DNA of 64,000 nt, taken from the NCBI GenBank assembly GCA_014549065.1, contig JACDOX010000084.1, positions 3,029,533-3,093,532 on the forward strand. Reading direction: 5' to 3'. The notes under the pieces are model-generated. The model was not told the DNA's origin. It searched no databases and saw only the letters and a list, made by a program, of their open reading frames with translations. Positions within the stretch are counted from its first letter, which is position 1. The number at the start of each line of letters is the position of its first letter. The position numbers and the translations under genes were made by a program. Origin of the DNA: Cardinalis cardinalis. Its lineage: Eukaryota; Chordata; Aves; Passeriformes; Cardinalidae. Positions 26,801-40,739 of this stretch are shown here, piece by piece.

Positions 26801-28054
26801 TAATAATGACATGANAAAAACTGATAAACAACGGATTGGTATTTTTTTAAGCATTGTCGGAGGAAAATTACTAAAATTGCTTCTTTCATCTAGTACACTC
26901 TATATTTTTTACAAATTTTTAACTCTGGCAGGAACACATTGGAGTTGGGCAAACAATTTTTGCATTGAAGCTTTGTACAGTTTTGACCATTATTTTAATG
27001 ACATATCTTGGATTGTGGATGTTGATGGCTCCTGTGAGTGTATTCATTATTTACTCAATACATTTTCATGGAATAATTATCTGTAGTTAATATTCATACT
27101 CCAGCGCCATCAATGCCAATATGTTATTGCTAACCTTGTTACTAAGTGATCAGCATAACTCTTCAGCTAAAGAAATCAGATGATTTTAAGATCTAGACCT
27201 TGTAGTAAAAACCTGCAGTTCTCCCAGATGTGGAGCAAATTTTTAAAAATAGATGTCAAGAGTTAGAAACAAAAGTAAATTAGAGCTCTAAATACACAGC
27301 TTGAAATATTTTGAGATTTGGAAGTCATTGTTCAATATTTAATCCAATAATAGTATTTAAAAGAGTACAGACTTTAAAATTTGCTGTTGCACATATTTGC
27401 ATAGTGGATTTTGCACTTTGCAGTCAGTGAATGTTAGTAGACTTAAAATTTAGAGAAATAATCTTTATCTGAAAGATAACTAAAGATGGCAAAAGCAATT
27501 TGAGAAAAGGTCAGAATAACGTTCATCTGTTTGATCAAAATTCTCTAAAATTATTTTTTAAAAGATATTTGAACTAAAATGTCATTCAANTACAGCAAAG
27601 AAGGATGCAACTGTATGGGCTGATTTAGGCTAGAAGTGAGAAACTCAGCTTGATATTAAAATACAGTCAATCTGATAGGGAAACTGAGGATAGGATGGAT
27701 GACAAACATGAGACTAAGGGAGAAGTAAGTTTTATAGAAATGAGATACTGAAAAATAAGANTAAATTTGAATCCTTGATTTGAGCTCCACTGACATTTAC
27801 AAACATAATCTCAACTGTCAATTTAAAACAGGAATGGATGAGTAAAATAATCCAGGGAAAAGGAGATCCATCAAGCACACTCAGCCCAGCCATGTGAACC
27901 TGGCTCTGCTGCTCTCCCAGCCCAGCTGGCTTTGTGTCTGCACGCACAGACTGACTAATCTGCTGCCTGAGTGGGCTGCTGCTGCTTGTTAAGCCAATTC
28001 TTAAAATAGNGGCTGACCTAATTATATAGCATGGATCTTTACCTTAAATATACG
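26801..28054. other. AT-rich unique sequence
   Basis: No exon or repeat family was recognised. This is AT-rich DNA with scattered AATAAA hexamers and no supporting context. Confidence 0.5.
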
Positions 28055-28073
28055 TATATATATATATATATAT
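28055..28073. repeat. (TA)n dinucleotide repeat
   Basis: Nineteen bases of perfect TA alternation, preceded by ATATACG. Confidence 0.95.
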
Positions 28074-30507
28074 GATGACTGCTTACATGAATTGCACACT
28101 GGATATTTTTTACTAATTACTTTTCACATCTCATCACATCTTCCTTCACTGAGCACAATTAAAGTGATGTATCTTTATGCATCAAACTTTACAGCACAGA
28201 TTTAGAGAGCAGAACATGTTAAACTGATTGCTTCTCCCTAGCAGGCACTGAGGAGGNGGATAAAGGGGATGGATAGTGATAGTGTCATTATCTTTCTTTA
28301 ATAANTTCTCTGCCATAGAGTGAAAGCTTCTAAACATGTAAAATTGTCAGTGCAGTAATACTACCAACCAGGTACAACTTTTGATTGCTGAGTTCATTAT
28401 GTAGCCTGCTAGGTTTTAGATCAGACTCATTAATTACTGTGAAAGTGTCAGACATTGCAAGGATTCTCTTGATGTANAGTCTATTTAGCATCTTCTCTAC
28501 TACTCTAAAAAAGTAGCATATTTTACAGGTGAAATCAATGGAGACTAATTATCTGCCACGTATAGATTAATAGGTTGTGGGGTGAAATTATGATCAGTGC
28601 TAGAGANGGATTTGCAAATGGGCAGAACCTACTCTCTCTGTACAGAAAAATCCGGTTCATAGGCTGTAAGCAGTAGCAGAGTGCTATTGTATAGATATTA
28701 TAGATTGATTATAGCTGCTTTCTGCTGCTCCTCTTTTCTGCTCTCTTTTTTGGGGAAACCTTAGATGTTTCTAGAAAAGCTGTAGTCACNGCCTCAAATG
28801 CACTGTAGACATGGTTAAGTCAAGGCTTAGTCTTCCTCCTAATTATCCTTTATTCTGGGCTATTATGAGACCTGTTGGTGTAGAATTGGTTTTAAATGCT
28901 CCAGACAGAGCAGAGAATTTTATTTAACATGTCAAAATCTTTTTTAGAGTGTTTGCATTTAAGGACACTTAAACAGCTTGCATCAGTATTTTAACACTGA
29001 AAGTTCATATTTTAATTTCAAAATTGTAATTTTCAACAAAAACTTGAGCAACTNTNATTAAGAAATANAAGAAAAGAAATATCGCAAGGNGGTTCAAAAG
29101 TCTGAAAATGAAGTNAGTTTNGTGAAACATAATATCTTGGATTTGCCCAAACAANTTTTTCTTCTTTTAAAAATCCTCTCAAAGTTTTCTAAGNCATTAC
29201 TATAAGGCATACATATTTATAAGGCATACTATACTCACAAATTTATTTCAGCTCTCAATTAGAAGACCAAAGGCTTTATCTATCCAAGATAAATAAATTC
29301 CCCTCCTTGACCTTTGATAAATCTGAAAATCTGAAAAGATAACAAGCTGAGAGTGGAAAAATTATAGAGCTGGAGGCTACACTTAGCTATCACTATTGCA
29401 GGCATTGTGACAGGCAANTAAAATATGTGGGGATCTCTGCACAGAAGAAGCATAACCAAAGTCTCTTGAGTATCATAGGCTCCTGGGTTTTGTCCTTCCT
29501 CTNTATGAAAAGTGAAAAGAGCAGTGTAGAGCCCCCTTACACCCANAAAAAGTGGAAGGATAAGAAAACAGTGACCCTTGTGTAACATGCAAAAACCTTG
29601 AGGATAAATGGAGTTCCATAAGTCAAAAAGAAGCAAACAAAACCTGAGTGCTCATTATTTTGGGAGCAGGGGGAATGAAGTCAACAGTGAATCCCTGTGG
29701 GAGGACCTTGAGTGCTGTTGATCTGCAGCTCCAAAGATTGCTGTGCCTCTTTACATGGTGGGGTTAGATATTTGCTCTGAGCTCCACAGGTAATTGACTC
29801 TCTGCTGGGACCCTAGGGAGTAATAAATTTGGTCCTGTGGTTTGATAGCAGGTGACAGAAATGGCCTAATATCAGCTCACTCCCTGTGGTAGGAAATGGG
29901 GTCTCTCTCCTTCCTCAGATGATGGTTGGGTCNTCTCCACATCGGATAATTTGGAAAAGTTCAGCAAGCCACTCTGTACCATTGAGAAGTGGACTAGGTT
30001 AGAGAAAACCAGTACAAATGAAGAGATGTTAGTGAGNGTTTGGGGTTTGGGGGGTTTGCTTTTTTTTGTGTTCACTTTCTGCTGAGAAAAGATTTTTTTT
30101 CCCATTTGTGCCCTTTTCGTCACATTGTCCAGATTATTTAAAATGAACAGGCAATAGAGTTCCCATATTTCCCTCAGGAGACTATTCCACCATATAATAA
30201 ATCTGATCTTTCCACTTTTTTCTAGCTGAGCTAATGTTTTCTTTTTGCTACTTCAACCCAGTGCTGCTAGCCATGCCCCACTCTGAATAGTCTCTTGGCT
30301 GTCTTGTGCTCTGAAAAGAATTAGAGTTTTATTGTTCTCTTCTTTCTCAGTTAGACATGTTAAAAATATTCAACCACTATCATAACTTCCTGTGAATTGT
30401 CTTCAATCCTGTCAGATGCTTTCATTTCACATCACTGAATTTCCTTCTGAACGTTGTTTTTCAAGTCATTCACTGTTTCTAAACCTCTTCTTACCAAAAA
30501 TGCTGTT
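28074..30507. other. Unique non-coding sequence
   Basis: Nothing was recognised. N positions are denser than average around 29050-29200. A short AAGGCATAC duplication lies at about 29205-29232. The 118-codon minus frame at 29280-29636 has three ambiguous positions and no family resemblance. Confidence 0.5.
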
Positions 30508-30548
30508 AACAGAGTATAACAGAGTATAACAGAGTATAACAGAGTATA
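30508..30548. repeat. 10-bp tandem repeat, about 4 copies
   Basis: Four consecutive copies of AACAGAGTAT, with no mismatch until the last copy runs into ATGAGC. The perfect identity suggests a recent expansion. Confidence 0.95.
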
Positions 30549-32452
30549 TGAGCTGTGGCACAGCCCATGGCCCCTGCTTATATAGGCGTCCTCACTCTGC
30601 TGCCTGTTTCTGTATTATGGTAATGAAAGGCACTGTGGTACATGGAGCCCAACGTACAGTTGCTTAGACAGGATCCTGAATTACTATTCTTTGGATAGGC
30701 TGTTATTAACATTTCACTCATTACAAAGATATTTTTATTTATCTTTTCTTTCTTACTCCACGCCCTGGAATCACAAGGAAGCACATTCTTTTCTTTTGCC
30801 TTGACACATCCTTTTAAATGTCATGGGGCTTACCTTTTCTCACAGACACTGGCTCTACACAGCTTTTCTTCTGTACAATATAAGCTGTCCTGCACCTGAA
30901 AATGGCAGGCACACTTCTAATGGGAAGAATTGAGCTGCCCAGGCCTGAAGGTTCACCTCACCAGGAACACAGTCTCTGAGGGTGGCCTAAGCTCTCCTGA
31001 AGTGCTGTTCTGTGGGGGGCTGCCCACCGTGGACCATACAGTGCTCTGGGTTTGGGTATAATCCCAAAGATTAACAAACCTTTCAACTTCATGCACTAAG
31101 AGAACTGCTCTACTTTTTGCTTGTCATCGCATTCATCAAGTTGTAGGGCACAAAATACCTGTTTGCAACTTCAATAAACCAATAGTCTATCGAAGGGGGC
31201 CATATCTGGACAAACAGAAGTGCTGATTCCAAGCCAAAACTTCTTTGCTTCCTAAAAGCATCCAGGCAAAATCCAGTAACAAATCAGCTTGGCACCCAGC
31301 GATCTCAAGGCCTTTCAGATTTAGTCTGCAGCTGAGCAGAGGAGTTGAAGGCCAACATTTTGGCCATAAGCTGTTCCCATTCAGTGCTAAATATGGTACA
31401 AAACTGCACAAATAGTTGTACTGGGATGGTGCAGGGAGTTCACAGTGAAAAATCTATAGCTGGAGATAGATGGCCTCTACAGGATTGACAGATGCCATCT
31501 AATCCTGATTAGTGGAGGCACTGAAAACTGGCAGTTTGTGGATGAAATTTCATAGATCTTCAGCACAAGCTCTCTCATTCATCCTCCTCATTTGTGTTAT
31601 GGCAGCACTTAAAACGCTCTTGGCATTTTTCATGAGCAAAAAGAGAGATAATTTAGACAGTGATCAAAACCCTGATTCTGAAGGCATTGCAGTGTTCTGA
31701 ATCCCTTCAAGGCAGAGCCAGATCTGGCAGCCAGAGGTGCAGCAGCATATCCTACCTCCCTGCACAGCAGGGGAGAGTTGGAAGGCTCCTGCCAGGATAA
31801 ATGAAGCTGATTTTAGGGCAATGTAGTAATAGTGGTGTTTTGGTGCAACATGATCACATATGTAAAGGAGGAAGGAGAGCAGCATTACTCAATGATAATA
31901 AATTTTTAATGTAAGAGGCCAACATTTAAAAGAGCCTAAAATCAAACCTTGGAGATGGTCTGTGGAGGTGCAGTGGAGACTGGACTTTCAGCCTTGCCCT
32001 TCACAATTTGCACTGAAACCTGGTTTTGACTATTCCCTTTGTGGAAGTGTCCAAGGGGCAGACTGAGTGGTAAATGAAACAGGAGGCATGAAACAGGTCA
32101 NGCATCCCCTGACCTCTGCTGCTGCTGGGGACAGGGGTCTCGCTGGTCAGAAGGCATCTGTCAAAACAGGACAGGCNGTGGAGAGTCTCTGAGACAAAGG
32201 CAATGGCATCAGGGGTCACTGTTCAGTGCTATAAAACACGACACTCTGGAAGACACAGGGAGACCTGTCATGCATTATGTTTGTGTCCTTGCCAGTGTCC
32301 TCTGGAAGGAACAGCTTGTCTGAATTGTCCTTGGTCTTCTCTGGCAATGCTGGAATAGCCAGGCACTGTGATGGACCTCCACTCATCTCAAAACACTTGG
32401 CAGGGAGAGTGGCTCTGGCTGGGGAGGGAAATACCTTGCTGATGGCTGGACA
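30549..32452. other. Unique non-coding sequence
   Basis: No gene or repeat family was recognised. Open frames are at most about 75 codons and lie on both strands. Confidence 0.5.
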
Positions 32453-32475
32453 GGGAGGTGGGAGGAGGGACAGGG
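32453..32475 (+). other. G-quadruplex motif
   Basis: Four GGG runs are separated by loops AGGT, AGGA and ACA, fitting the canonical G3+N1-7 pattern on the plus strand. It lies in a locally G-rich segment (about 32400-32510). The motif predicts a possible four-stranded fold; no promoter or gene is evident beside it. Confidence 0.75.
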
Positions 32476-35400
32476 CAGNGGCCAGGGTCAGGGCTGGGGT
32501 CCCCAGTGCTTACACCAACCCACTACTCACTGCACAGGTAGGGAACAACTCAACCTCCAGGCCATGAGTGATAAGGGAAAGGGTAAACAGATTTAGGGGA
32601 GAGAGGGGACAAAACACCTGTGAGAGCAGGAAAAGCTGTTTGATTGCAAAAGTGATGTGAGGGTAAAGCAATTCTGCTGGAGTAGCAATTGTGCCCTATC
32701 TTTACAGGGAAGTGTTTAGAGGAAGTGGCTGAAACACAGTGGTGTTTTTCATGCATTTGAACCGAGGATAAAAAGACAGAGTTTCCTTGTTACCTTCACT
32801 ATGCCCTTGTTCCGCACTTCCTTGTATTTACTGTAGGAAGTACTTTCAGAATCTCAAACAGTGAGGTTATCTGACTGCAAACACTTATTTAGTCATCTAA
32901 GTAACTTGCACCAGAGAAGAAAGTAGGTAGTTTAGGTAATGTTGGTCACTCATTTCCCCAGAGGCTGCATAAAATTTGCTGACAGACTCAGTGCTGTGCA
33001 CTTTTGCATCACTTCCCCCTTTGCTCATGATCCCAAGCACCACTGGGATTCACTGAAATCTCTTCTACTTCCTTTTTGTGCTGTGAAGTTTTAATCTGAT
33101 TATAGGAGAGACCTAACCAGCACTGATTTTGAGTGGCTTCCACCTTCAGCCTTATCACACAGCCTTTGAAATATTGCCTTTTTTTTCCCAAACCTCTTTA
33201 CTGATGGGGCAAAAGGGCATCAGAAGTGCAGCAGCACCCAAGTGGCTCAGCAAGCTGCATCTTGAGCAAAGTGTTGTAGTAAACACAGATGGCCTTAACG
33301 TGAATCTATCTGCTGAACACACAGACATGGAGTGTAAAATCCCTGCAAGCTGGAGACATCTCTCAGAGGAGGGCACACAAGTGACAGCTGTGCACAGTGC
33401 ATCTCTCCCAGGCAAACAGCTCACCACATGCCTGGGATGACTGCTGCAGCCATGGCCAAAGGCTGCGGGGTAAAGCCCTGGTGAGGGATAAGTGCATCGT
33501 TGACAGATGCTGTTTTGGCAATGTCTCCACTTGTGCCTCAGACTTGGGGTGAAAATTCCTCTCTCTTTTCGTCAAACATGANTGAAAAGAGCAACCAGAT
33601 TTTGGGAGATAGCTAGTTTATTCTGAGACATGTCACCCCAGCATGGCGCTGACTGTAACATTAGAAGTTCCTAATGATTGTCAAGACATGGTTTAAGCTG
33701 CACTTTTTAATAAGTAGGAAAAAGTTCTGCACAAAGTTCTCTGCAGCAAGACAGGTCGTAATGTTATTTATTACAGAAGTGTAATGTCAATAGAGCACAA
33801 TATCCAGCAGAAAAAAGGACATGAATCTCTCTAGTCTTACAGACAAAGTGAGAACAAAGTATTAATAAAAAAATTAATGATTGAACAGTGCTGTTAAATT
33901 TCTGCTTTTTATTTCATAAACAAGCTGCACTGCACAGTTTACAGTTCAGGAAGGACATAGCTGTTCCCTGTGCTGACAACCACTTATGCTCTATTTAACA
34001 CATGGAATTTAAGTGGTGCAGAAAGTACACTTGGCCAGGAATTACTGTCTGAAAGCCTCTGCAAAGAAAAATGCATTTACTGCCAAAAAATTAGTTTTCA
34101 GTAAGAAATTTCTTGGTATTGTGCAGTGTCATAGACTTTCCTCCTGTTTTGTAATTAGACATCAAAAGAAAGCCTGTCATTTAAATTAAAATATATCACT
34201 TGAGATCCTTTGAAACAAGCAGCATGCTGAATACAAACAATTAGTCATATTTCTGTTTATTTTTATCTCATGAATCTACTGTTGAATGCCATTGTTAAGC
34301 ATGCAGTCTGGCATTAGAAACACTCCTGTTAACCTTCACAGGCTCTGGGATAGGCTCCAGAGCTTAGCAGGCTGNGAAGATGAAATAGCACATGCATTTG
34401 TCCACATCTAGTTTGGACAGGTTATGTTTCTTTTGCTTTATATGTGATGACTAGGTAAAAATGAATGGCCTTTACTATGTGGGAGGTCAGAGTAAATATC
34501 TTAATTGTGCCTCTCCAACTTGTGTTCAGTGCATTTACAGGTTAGTAAATGGGATGGAAAATGGTAACACACATGGGATGGAGAATGGGGAATGGGGATC
34601 CTTGTCTGGAAGGGGTGCTAGTGGAAGCTAGAGGCACAGAAAACACAGTCACATCTCTGCTGTTTTCTTGCCCAGCTTTGCAATAGGAAATCCTGAATCA
34701 GGGAGGCGTAATGATTGGCTGGGTAATTTATATAGCCCGAGGCATACTCGCTTGTGTAAGAGAGAGTTTGCACAAAGCAAATGTCACTTCAGATTGAGCA
34801 ATAACAGGCTGTTTCAGGAAGGAGAGACACAGCTCTAGGAGTGGCAGGTGTGAGGATGAATCCATGTGCATGCTGGTAGAGGCTGTCTCAGTGCCTACCT
34901 GTCCATGTTTTCTACACTTGAGGAAAAAATAAGCTTGGGTCAGTGGTAAAGGCAGAGGTGTCAATTCAGGACCTTTGTAGCCTAACCTAACCACTGCTAT
35001 TTTGGGGTTCATTTGCTTTACTTTTGTTAGTACAAAATCAGCAATGGTTGACAATACAATAAACCAGAAAAAAGGACAGTGCTTAAACAGTAATTAGGAG
35101 TTTGGTAACTGGCTGCAAATACTTTAAAAAGCAACTGAAGTCCTAAGTATTGTTGTCCAGACTGTTTTCCTTTCAAAAAGATTGTCTGCCAAATCACAGT
35201 TTAAAGTATAATAACCTACTTTGGTGTGATTGAATATATCAGTTAAAAGAATCCCAGCTGCACTACTGAAACACTTCAGACACCATTTCTTTCTGTTATT
35301 AGTCTTTGGCATTGAATTGATGTGAATTGCTCACACAATTCAGCCCTGGGTGTTTGATGTGATAAAACAAAGAAAACTGTAGAATAGTCTGTTTGTTACT

Positions 35401-37193
35401 GACANTCCTACTCAAAGATGATAACAGGGGCTCTTTTCTAATACTTTGCCTTTCTTTCACCTTGTCACCTAACCAAGATCAACAGAACAAAGTAAAAATA
35501 AAGGAAAATTTCCGTTATACTTGATTTTTATCTAGTAAGATGATCTTAAACCCTTATGAAAAAAATAAAACAGTACAAATATCACTGTGTTTGCTCAGTC
35601 ACTCACAATTGCAGAAAGTGGGTCCTAAACACCCTTTGATATTTCTTGATGTTTCTTTGTATTACAGTAGCAGTGAGAGACCAAAGCCCTGGTTTTGCCT
35701 AGCCCTGAAAAAAAAAACCACCAGGGCAAAGTCCATTTCTGCTAAATTTGTTTCTAATACAAACCCCATTCATGAGGCAACAGATGAATGCAGCTGCAAG
35801 CTGCAAGGTATCAAAACAACTTTTCTGTGGAAATCATAATCACTTTTAAGACAACATCCATGCTCCTTACAGCCATATTGACTGACTAGCTCCCACTAGA
35901 TTCTCCAGAATGTTTGCTCATTTAGGGAATTCTGCTTTTACTAGCACCTCAAAAAATGAAGAATCTCAAAAGCTTACTCTGTGTTCTCTCTCTTAGACAC
36001 ACTCTTCTGTTTCAAAAAAAAACAAACCCTAATACACCAAGTCCCCTTGTGTCTGTGCACCAACAGAGCAATGTAAGTTGTCTATATCAACACCGGAGTC
36101 AGGTTCTCTTGGAGTGTTTTTAAATGTAGAATTAATCAGTTAATTCTGTGAGTGTGCTTTAAAATGAAATATTACTCCAGCCAGTTTCCTACCAATCTCA
36201 CAGTAGAAATCCCTGGAAGAGAAAGGCTGCTTGTAATGCTTTGCACTGAGATGGATATTCTTCATTGGGCTGTACTCAGCACATGCTCAGACAATCCAGG
36301 TAATTGCAAACCAGGCCACTCTGCTATGCTGCCCTGCCCTTGGCTATATATAACCAGTGCTTGCAATCTCTCTGTGTCTTATCAGCTGCATTTTCCCCAC
36401 AGAACCTGTATTTAAAGGTTGTAACTTTTCCAGGCATGAAATCTGGATGAAGCTGCTGTTTCTGAAACGCCAAGATCTTTCTTGTGCTTGATGACATGAG
36501 CCGCTTACGTAAGTGTAAAGGGAAATGGCTTTAAATATTGTCTTTGGCATGGAGCTGTTGCAGGAGAACTTCTTTTACCCCTTCTGTCTCCCCATGTGGC
36601 TGCAATAACATATTGGCACCTCAGGCACCTAATGCTGATTTTTGTGGTGTGAAACCTGGAAGAAGATTGCCAAGAGCAAGGCATATGTTGATGGCAATGA
36701 ACAATAAGAGTATAATGAATCCTTAACAGCAGGGCAAAGCAGTGCTTGAAGGTGCTGCTGGGCCACGATTACCCACCCTGCACCTTGTGCTCAGAGGTGG
36801 GAGGTACTGCCACTGGTACTTCATCTCCTGCCTGTTTTTTCATGTCCGGCTCTCAGAAAGGCTGCCATTTTTTTCCCTTTGGCTCTGTGGAGCCAGGATA
36901 TGTTCTCTTCTGTGTTGGGTTCCTGTTGTAGTTTGACATGGGAGGAATTTGTTTCAGTTCCTTGTCCTCAGTTCCTTCTCCTGAGAGGGCCTTAGGCACT
37001 GTTGTAGTAAAGGCAATTTTCTATGCAGCAATGCATAGAGGCAGAGGCAATTGCAGCAACTCCTTACTGAAGGAGATGAGATGATGATTAGCAGAGACAG
37101 TCACTCCACGAACACATGCAAAACACGAAAGAACTGATGCCTCTCTCCCATCTGGCAGAACTTCTCTACAAACATGTATACGTATATCTCATG

Positions 37194-37200
<7 letters not shown>
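32476..37200. other. Unique non-coding sequence
   Basis: No exon, RNA gene or repeat family was recognised across this stretch. The longest frames are 103 codons at 33129-33440 (+) and 108 codons at 34728-35054 (-). They show no domains and, where checked, no splice context. Confidence 0.5.

Positions 37201-37225
<25 letters not shown>
37201..37225. repeat. (TA)n dinucleotide repeat
   Basis: About 25 bases of perfect TA alternation, following an AT-rich stretch that also contains GTATACGTATA. Confidence 0.95.
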
Positions 37226-40200
37226 CTTAATTTTATTATGAGTAGAAGGAAGAGGGTCAAACCCCAATAATTATACAAGTACACTTTGAGATTTGAATTG
37301 TGCTTATGCCTTCAAATGCCTATTTAACCCTAGGCTCAGCTTACCACTGCTTACCAACCTGCAGTTTGGGTTCCCATTTGCTGCCAGGGTCCCTCTGCAA
37401 GAGCTTATAAATTATGCTCCCTGCACAAAGAGAAATCAAAAGGCACAGCACAGTAGCCCAAAAACCGAGCTCTTTTGTTGTTTCAGAGGGAGTGGAAGTT
37501 GAAATTATTTACAAGAGGTGACTCAATGGGGGTGACTCCATGGGATTTTCAGAGCTGGTCTGCATGGATGCGTGCAAACAGGTCCAAGTTCCTTTGCTTT
37601 GACTAAACCTGGTTCAGAAACTCTGGAGCTGTGCTACTGCTGTGCTCAAGTTGACTTGCTTTGTTGAGAAGCTAATAGAGTTGTGTGGCTTTGAAACCAA
37701 AGCTGGCTCCTGGCCAAGCAGCCTGGAGCAGAGGCAGAGTGAGCTCATGTCTGCCTGCACCCACCCATGGAGCCGGGGCACAGAGGTTATGTGTAAGGTA
37801 ACTGCAAGGAAACTGCTCTTACATATTCCTTGGGGAGCACCACACTTGTAAACCAGGGCTTTGGGTCTGCCTTGACCAGAAAGAACAACTGATGCCGAGG
37901 ATGTTCCAGGGAACATGAGCTGAAGGCAATGGACAAAAAGAGGACATTCGAATTTCTGAATCATTTAGAAAACCTTGGGTGAACTCCTTTCTAACTACAG
38001 CTTGTTGTATGACAGAGCTACCTCAGCAGCACTGTTGAAGCTTTAAGTGTTCTGAATTTTTCCAAAATTAACTCTAAATTAATTTACAAGTTTCAAATTT
38101 CTAGTATCTTCTGCTTTTGTTTAGCTTACACCAATCTGAGAGTTCTACCTAAAGCTTCAAACATTTCAAAATCTATCACTTAAGTCCTTGTAAAATCAAT
38201 CTGCTTAGACAGAGTCTGTTTATGTACACACAGGCAGCAATTGCAGCTTGCTATTGTTATCTCAAAAAAGAAATCCAAAGGAATAATTGCTTTCTGTATT
38301 ATGTTAGCTTTAACAAAGCAGCCAAAGAAAAAAATGGCATCTGTTTCCTGGCATTTTTTCCATTACTTAGCTATAAGCTTTTTGAAATCATGAAGTTCCT
38401 CTCAAAATAATAAAGTATGATTAGGTTGTGAAATCTGAATCCAATAAAAGAAGATCCTGTGCTTGAAGGATGGATTCTGTAATGAAGCCATGAATAAAAT
38501 TTCCAAAAAAATCGTGTTTAAAAGTGGTGTCAATTTACTGACAGATTTTCATGTAATTAGATTGAGTACAATAGCTTTTTATATTTGTAGAATCTTCTTT
38601 AAACCTGCCTTAAGTGGCAAAATGAAGTTGATTTCAAAACAGAAAATCAGTAAGGCCATAACTTCATAATTGATTTTTCATTAAAGTTCCCGAGCATTAA
38701 CAAATCATTGCCTCAGTTTGGACACAGGTGCCTAAAATATTGTCTTCTAATCAGGTAGGGTCACGCTACTCCTGTGGAGAGTGACACAAAAGTGTAAGGT
38801 TGGCTTAGGAGTGTGGTGCTGCCATCTGCATGAAAGATCTCAAACTCAGAGGAAACTGAAATGTGCCGAGTCCTGGTTTTCAAGGATTTCTGAGATGCTC
38901 TGTCCCAGATTATGAGTCAATTAATTTTTATTGCAAAGGCTTTCCTAGACCTTCCTTGGTTTTGGATAGCTTTTCACCCTGTCTGTCAGAGATTCTTCTC
39001 CTAGTTGTTCAAATATTAATATTCTTTTCTGAACCGTGCTGAATATTTGGACAGGCAATGAAGCCTTGAAGTAGCAAGTATCTGTAGTAAGTGTTTTCTT
39101 AAGAGTCTGGTCTATTTGCATTTTTATTTTAAAAGTCCTTTCAGCCTTGATTTACACAAAAAGGAATGGTTCTGAACCATTAATTTTTTGCTCCCACTAT
39201 ACAGTCCATTATATGTCACTTAAAAGTAAAGGCTTTTATAATTAAACTCAGATCTTGGCCAGGCTGTATTAATTTCTTCCCCTCAAAAAAACTCCCAAGN
39301 TTTTTTGAGATGCTGAAAAGAACAGGATGTTCACAGTGAGTGCTTATATCCTGAAAATAGTAACATGTTTTCAGCATTGTATTATGGCAACACAGTATTT
39401 TATTAATTTACCAGATTGCAATTGAGGACTCATCAGTCCTATTCCTGTTCCTCCGAGCACTGAAATAGGTTTCCAATCTCTCCATCCTCCCATGTTAACT
39501 AGATTTCATCTGAGGTAGCTGTGATTCCACCATGAAGTTAGTATTAAAATGAATATTTTATTCATATATGTATAAAGAATGTGACTTGTTAGAAATCCTC
39601 TTCACCAAGGGATTCCAATTACTTTTTGAAGTCAATGTCATGACTTTCAAAGGTTGGACTTGCCTGTATTTGTGAGGTTTGTCTGAACAATGGTTAGTGA
39701 ATGTATACAGACGTACATCAATATGAATCAATACCAATGCATCCTTCAGGCAGTGATGATGAGCATTATAGGTCATAACGAGCACCTTAAATTTGAGATC
39801 AGACATAAGGTTTTACAGTAATAATAGCAGGTCTCCATTGTCTTTTTCTGGGTTAAGCCAGGATTTGGTCTTGGATGTTGGAACAAGGCAAGAGGTTGCC
39901 AGATCAGCAACCTTTAAGATTTTTTGTTGTTAACTACAGAGGTCAGTTGGAGTTGCCTAAAAATGTATGGCTCACTTGCAGAGCACTCCTGGTTATACAC
40001 TGGAGAACTGAATGTGNTCCACATCCACAGATAGCCCCATTAGCATGGAAGAAGAGCAAATAGGAACAGATATAGATGAAACAGCTCCTAGGTCTATTAT
40101 TTCCTAAAGTCTCCTCAGTGAGAGGGAGAGCATCCACTCAATATGAGTAAGGAAACTCATGCTTTTGTGGTTGCCATTGTAGTCAAGTTCCCCTTAGGCA

Positions 40201-40440
40201 CCATGAACAACTAAGATCTAAGGGCTGACAAGGCTGACTTCANACCAGCCTTTGAAGATTCAGGTTAGCAGTGGCTGTTTTGCATGGAAGAAAAACAGTA
40301 GAGAGTGCCTCTGGAAGTGTGCCACTTATGCTAGGACATCTGCTCTGTGCCCAGGCACTCCTGGGATGCTACCAGGGAATCCTCCTCAGAGACTGGCACC
40401 TCCAGGAGCCAGCAGAAACACAGGCAGATGGCACAGCACC
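37226..40440. other. Unique non-coding sequence
   Basis: No gene or repeat family was recognised. 38200-38700 is particularly AT-rich. Open frames are at most about 116 codons and unremarkable. Confidence 0.5.
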
Positions 40441-40700
40441 TCATAGAATCGTTTAGGTTCAAAAACACTTCTAAAATCATTGAGTTCAAGTGCTAACTCA
40501 GCATTGCCATGTTCACTATGTCCCTTAGTACCACATCTACCCTCCCTTTAAATACCCTCAGGAATGGTGACTCAACCACTTTTCTGTACAGCTCTGAACA
40601 ATACTGTTCCAGTGCTTGACAACCCTTCTAATNAAGAAACCTTTCCTAATATCCAAGCTCAACCTCCTCTGAAGCTACATGGGGCCATTTCCTCTCGTCC
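40441..40700 (-). mobile_element. CR1 LINE 3' end, reverse orientation
   Basis: Read on the minus strand this is a 5'-truncated CR1 3' portion ending AACCTAAACGATTCTATGA at 40441. The reverse-complement landmarks are in the expected order: CATAGAATCGTTTAGGTT, then GTGACTCAACCACTT, then ACTGTTCCAGTGCTTGACAA, then CTAATATCCAAGCT, and finally GGCCATTTCCTCTCGTCC at the truncation point. About 260 bp survive, mostly 3' UTR with little or no coding sequence. Divergence is moderate, and one ambiguous base lies at about 40633. Confidence 0.92.
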
Positions 40701-40701
40701 A

Positions 40702-40739
40702 GTTTGCTCAGGTCTGCTCAGGTCTGCTCAAGTGTGCTG
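40702..40739. repeat. 10-bp tandem repeat beside CR1
   Basis: GTTTGCTCAG, GTCTGCTCAG, GTCTGCTCAA and a decayed fourth unit follow directly after the truncation point of the CR1 fragment. The array may mark the insertion junction, or later slippage there. Confidence 0.8.

Noticed and set aside
26510..26854. Minus-strand Ser/Pro/Leu-rich frame of 114 codons
   Set aside because: Explained by the purine-rich plus strand; stop codons are depleted by composition.
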